A DNA stretch of 64,000 bases, taken from assembly GCF_017745095.1 (NCBI RefSeq), contig NZ_JAGHZZ010000004.1, positions 62,001 through 126,000 on the forward strand. The letters run 5' to 3'. Every line of letters begins with the position of its first letter. Positions within the stretch are counted from its first letter, which is position 1. The notes beneath the pieces were generated by a model that was not told the origin of the DNA, ran no database searches, and saw nothing but the letters and a program-made list of their open reading frames with translations. A program made the position numbers and the translations under genes. The DNA comes from Sporocytophaga sp. (GTDB lineage: Bacteria > Bacteroidota > Bacteroidia > Cytophagales > Cytophagaceae). This document shows positions 63,311-64,000 of the stretch, piece after piece.

Positions 63311-64000
63311 ATGAATATTCTAATTGTTGGGTCGGGAGGAAGAGAACATACCTTCGCTTGGAAAATAAAACAAAGTCCGCTTTGTAAAAAACTTTTCGTA
63401 GCTCCAGGAAATGGAGGGACAGAGGGAATTGCAACAAATGTACCTCTGCAGGTAACGGAGTTTGAAAAACTAGGCAAGTTTAGTGTTGAAAATCAAATCG
63501 ATTTGGTGCTTGTTGGACCAGAAGTACCTCTTGTAGAGGGGATAGTCGATTATTTTAAAAGTACAGATTCGTTAAAACAAATACCTGTAATAGGCCCTTC
63601 AAAGGATGGTGCTATGTTGGAAGGCAGCAAGGATTTCTCCAAAAACTTTATGGTGAAATATGGAATTCCAACTGCTGCATCTAAAACATTTACCGCAAAT
63701 GAGCTGAAGCTAGGACTTGAATATATTGAAACTCAGAGTCTGCCTATAGTACTGAAAGCTGATGGTCTGGCTGCCGGAAAAGGTGTTATCATCGCCCAAT
63801 CAAAAGATGAGGCTAAGACAGCATTAAGAGAAATGCTGGAGGATAAAAAATTCGGGGAAGCAAGTGCGAAAGTAGTTATAGAACAATACCTTGATGGCAT
63901 CGAATTATCGGTATTTACTATCTCTGATGGATCTACATATAAAATACTTCCGGAAGCTAAAGATTACAAGAGAATTGGTGAAAAAGATACAGGCCTAAAT
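63311..64000 (+). CDS. purD: Phosphoribosylamine-glycine ligase, N-terminal part
   Basis: Second step of purine synthesis, 230 residues visible; the gene runs off the end of the window. N-domain ILIVGSGGREHTFAWKIKQSP and VAPGNGGT, then VGPEVPLVEG, GPSKDGAMLEGSKDFSKNF and the ATP-grasp ADGLAAGKGVIIA and EQYLDGIELSVF. All GARS family markers. Probably cotranscribed with recQ; a second purine gene, guaB, lies far upstream. Confidence 0.97.
   Translation, partial: MNILIVGSGGREHTFAWKIKQSPLCKKLFVAPGNGGTEGIATNVPLQVTEFEKLGKFSVENQIDLVLVGPEVPLVEGIVDYFKSTDSLKQIPVIGPSKDGAMLEGSKDFSKNFMVKYGIPTAASKTFTANELKLGLEYIETQSLPIVLKADGLAAGKGVIIAQSKDEAKTALREMLEDKKFGEASAKVVIEQYLDGIELSVFTISDGSTYKILPEAKDYKRIGEKDTGLN

Overview
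The window looks like a stretch of core chromosome from a Bacteroidota bacterium, most likely a Cytophagales member (Cytophaga/Sporocytophaga-like). I infer this from the AT-rich sequence, the gene families (type IX secretion tail, BatD, SPFH proteins, DUF2723 membrane protein, RsbU/STAS/RsbW switch, tandem SurA-like isomerases), the thiS-C-E-D-E-G-H order behind a TPP riboswitch, and near matches to the Bacteroidota -7 promoter box TAnnTTTG. The genus is a guess. No rRNA, tRNA, CRISPR, insertion sequence or prophage was seen.

Layout. 1-4.7 kb is the accessory-looking part: the tail of an SPFH protein, a lipoprotein metzincin protease, and three minus-strand genes of unknown function, one of which looks like a degenerate GT51 transglycosylase. 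Two related palindromes bracket these three. 4.8-13.6 kb holds prmC and then the TPP riboswitch and thiamine operon, ending with a ThiF/MoeB-rhodanese fusion. 13.8-23.9 kb holds guaB, a SpoIIE-type phosphatase/STAS/anti-sigma partner switch, three overlapping periplasmic isomerase genes and moxR. 24-29.9 kb is a minus-strand operon: ribD, a 1322-residue SF1 helicase, and a beta-propeller-like protein. 30-35.7 kb carries an SPFH-GYF protein next to a double zinc-ribbon membrane protein, an ABC-F ATPase and pheS. 35.7-37.1 kb is mostly noncoding and has the most unusual DNA here: a strict 21-bp degenerate repeat array. 37-54 kb is housekeeping: ZIP transporter, methyltransferase, ruvB, queG, batD, aroC, a dicarboxylate symporter, nfu, dusB, a CPBP protease, cdsA, gdh, psd, gmhA, comM/yifB. 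54-64 kb has a cupredoxin with a type IX sorting tail, a large DUF2723 membrane protein, rlmB, manC, kdsD, recQ and the start of purD.

Genes working together: thiS/F/G/H plus the TenI-like protein make the thiazole moiety, thiC/thiD the pyrimidine, and thiE joins them. The PP2C phosphatase, STAS protein and HATPase form a complete partner-switching set. The three isomerases are probably an envelope folding module. gmhA, kdsD and manC supply sugars for surface polysaccharide; cdsA and psd serve phospholipid synthesis.

No wholly new multi-gene system is proven. The best candidates for something undescribed are the 21-bp helically phased array (35802-36116), the heptamer repeat element (34453-34649, with a short relative at 11934-11968), the GT51-like pseudoenzyme block, the isomerase with an OmpA-like insert, and an unannotated 58-residue protein at 41369-41545.
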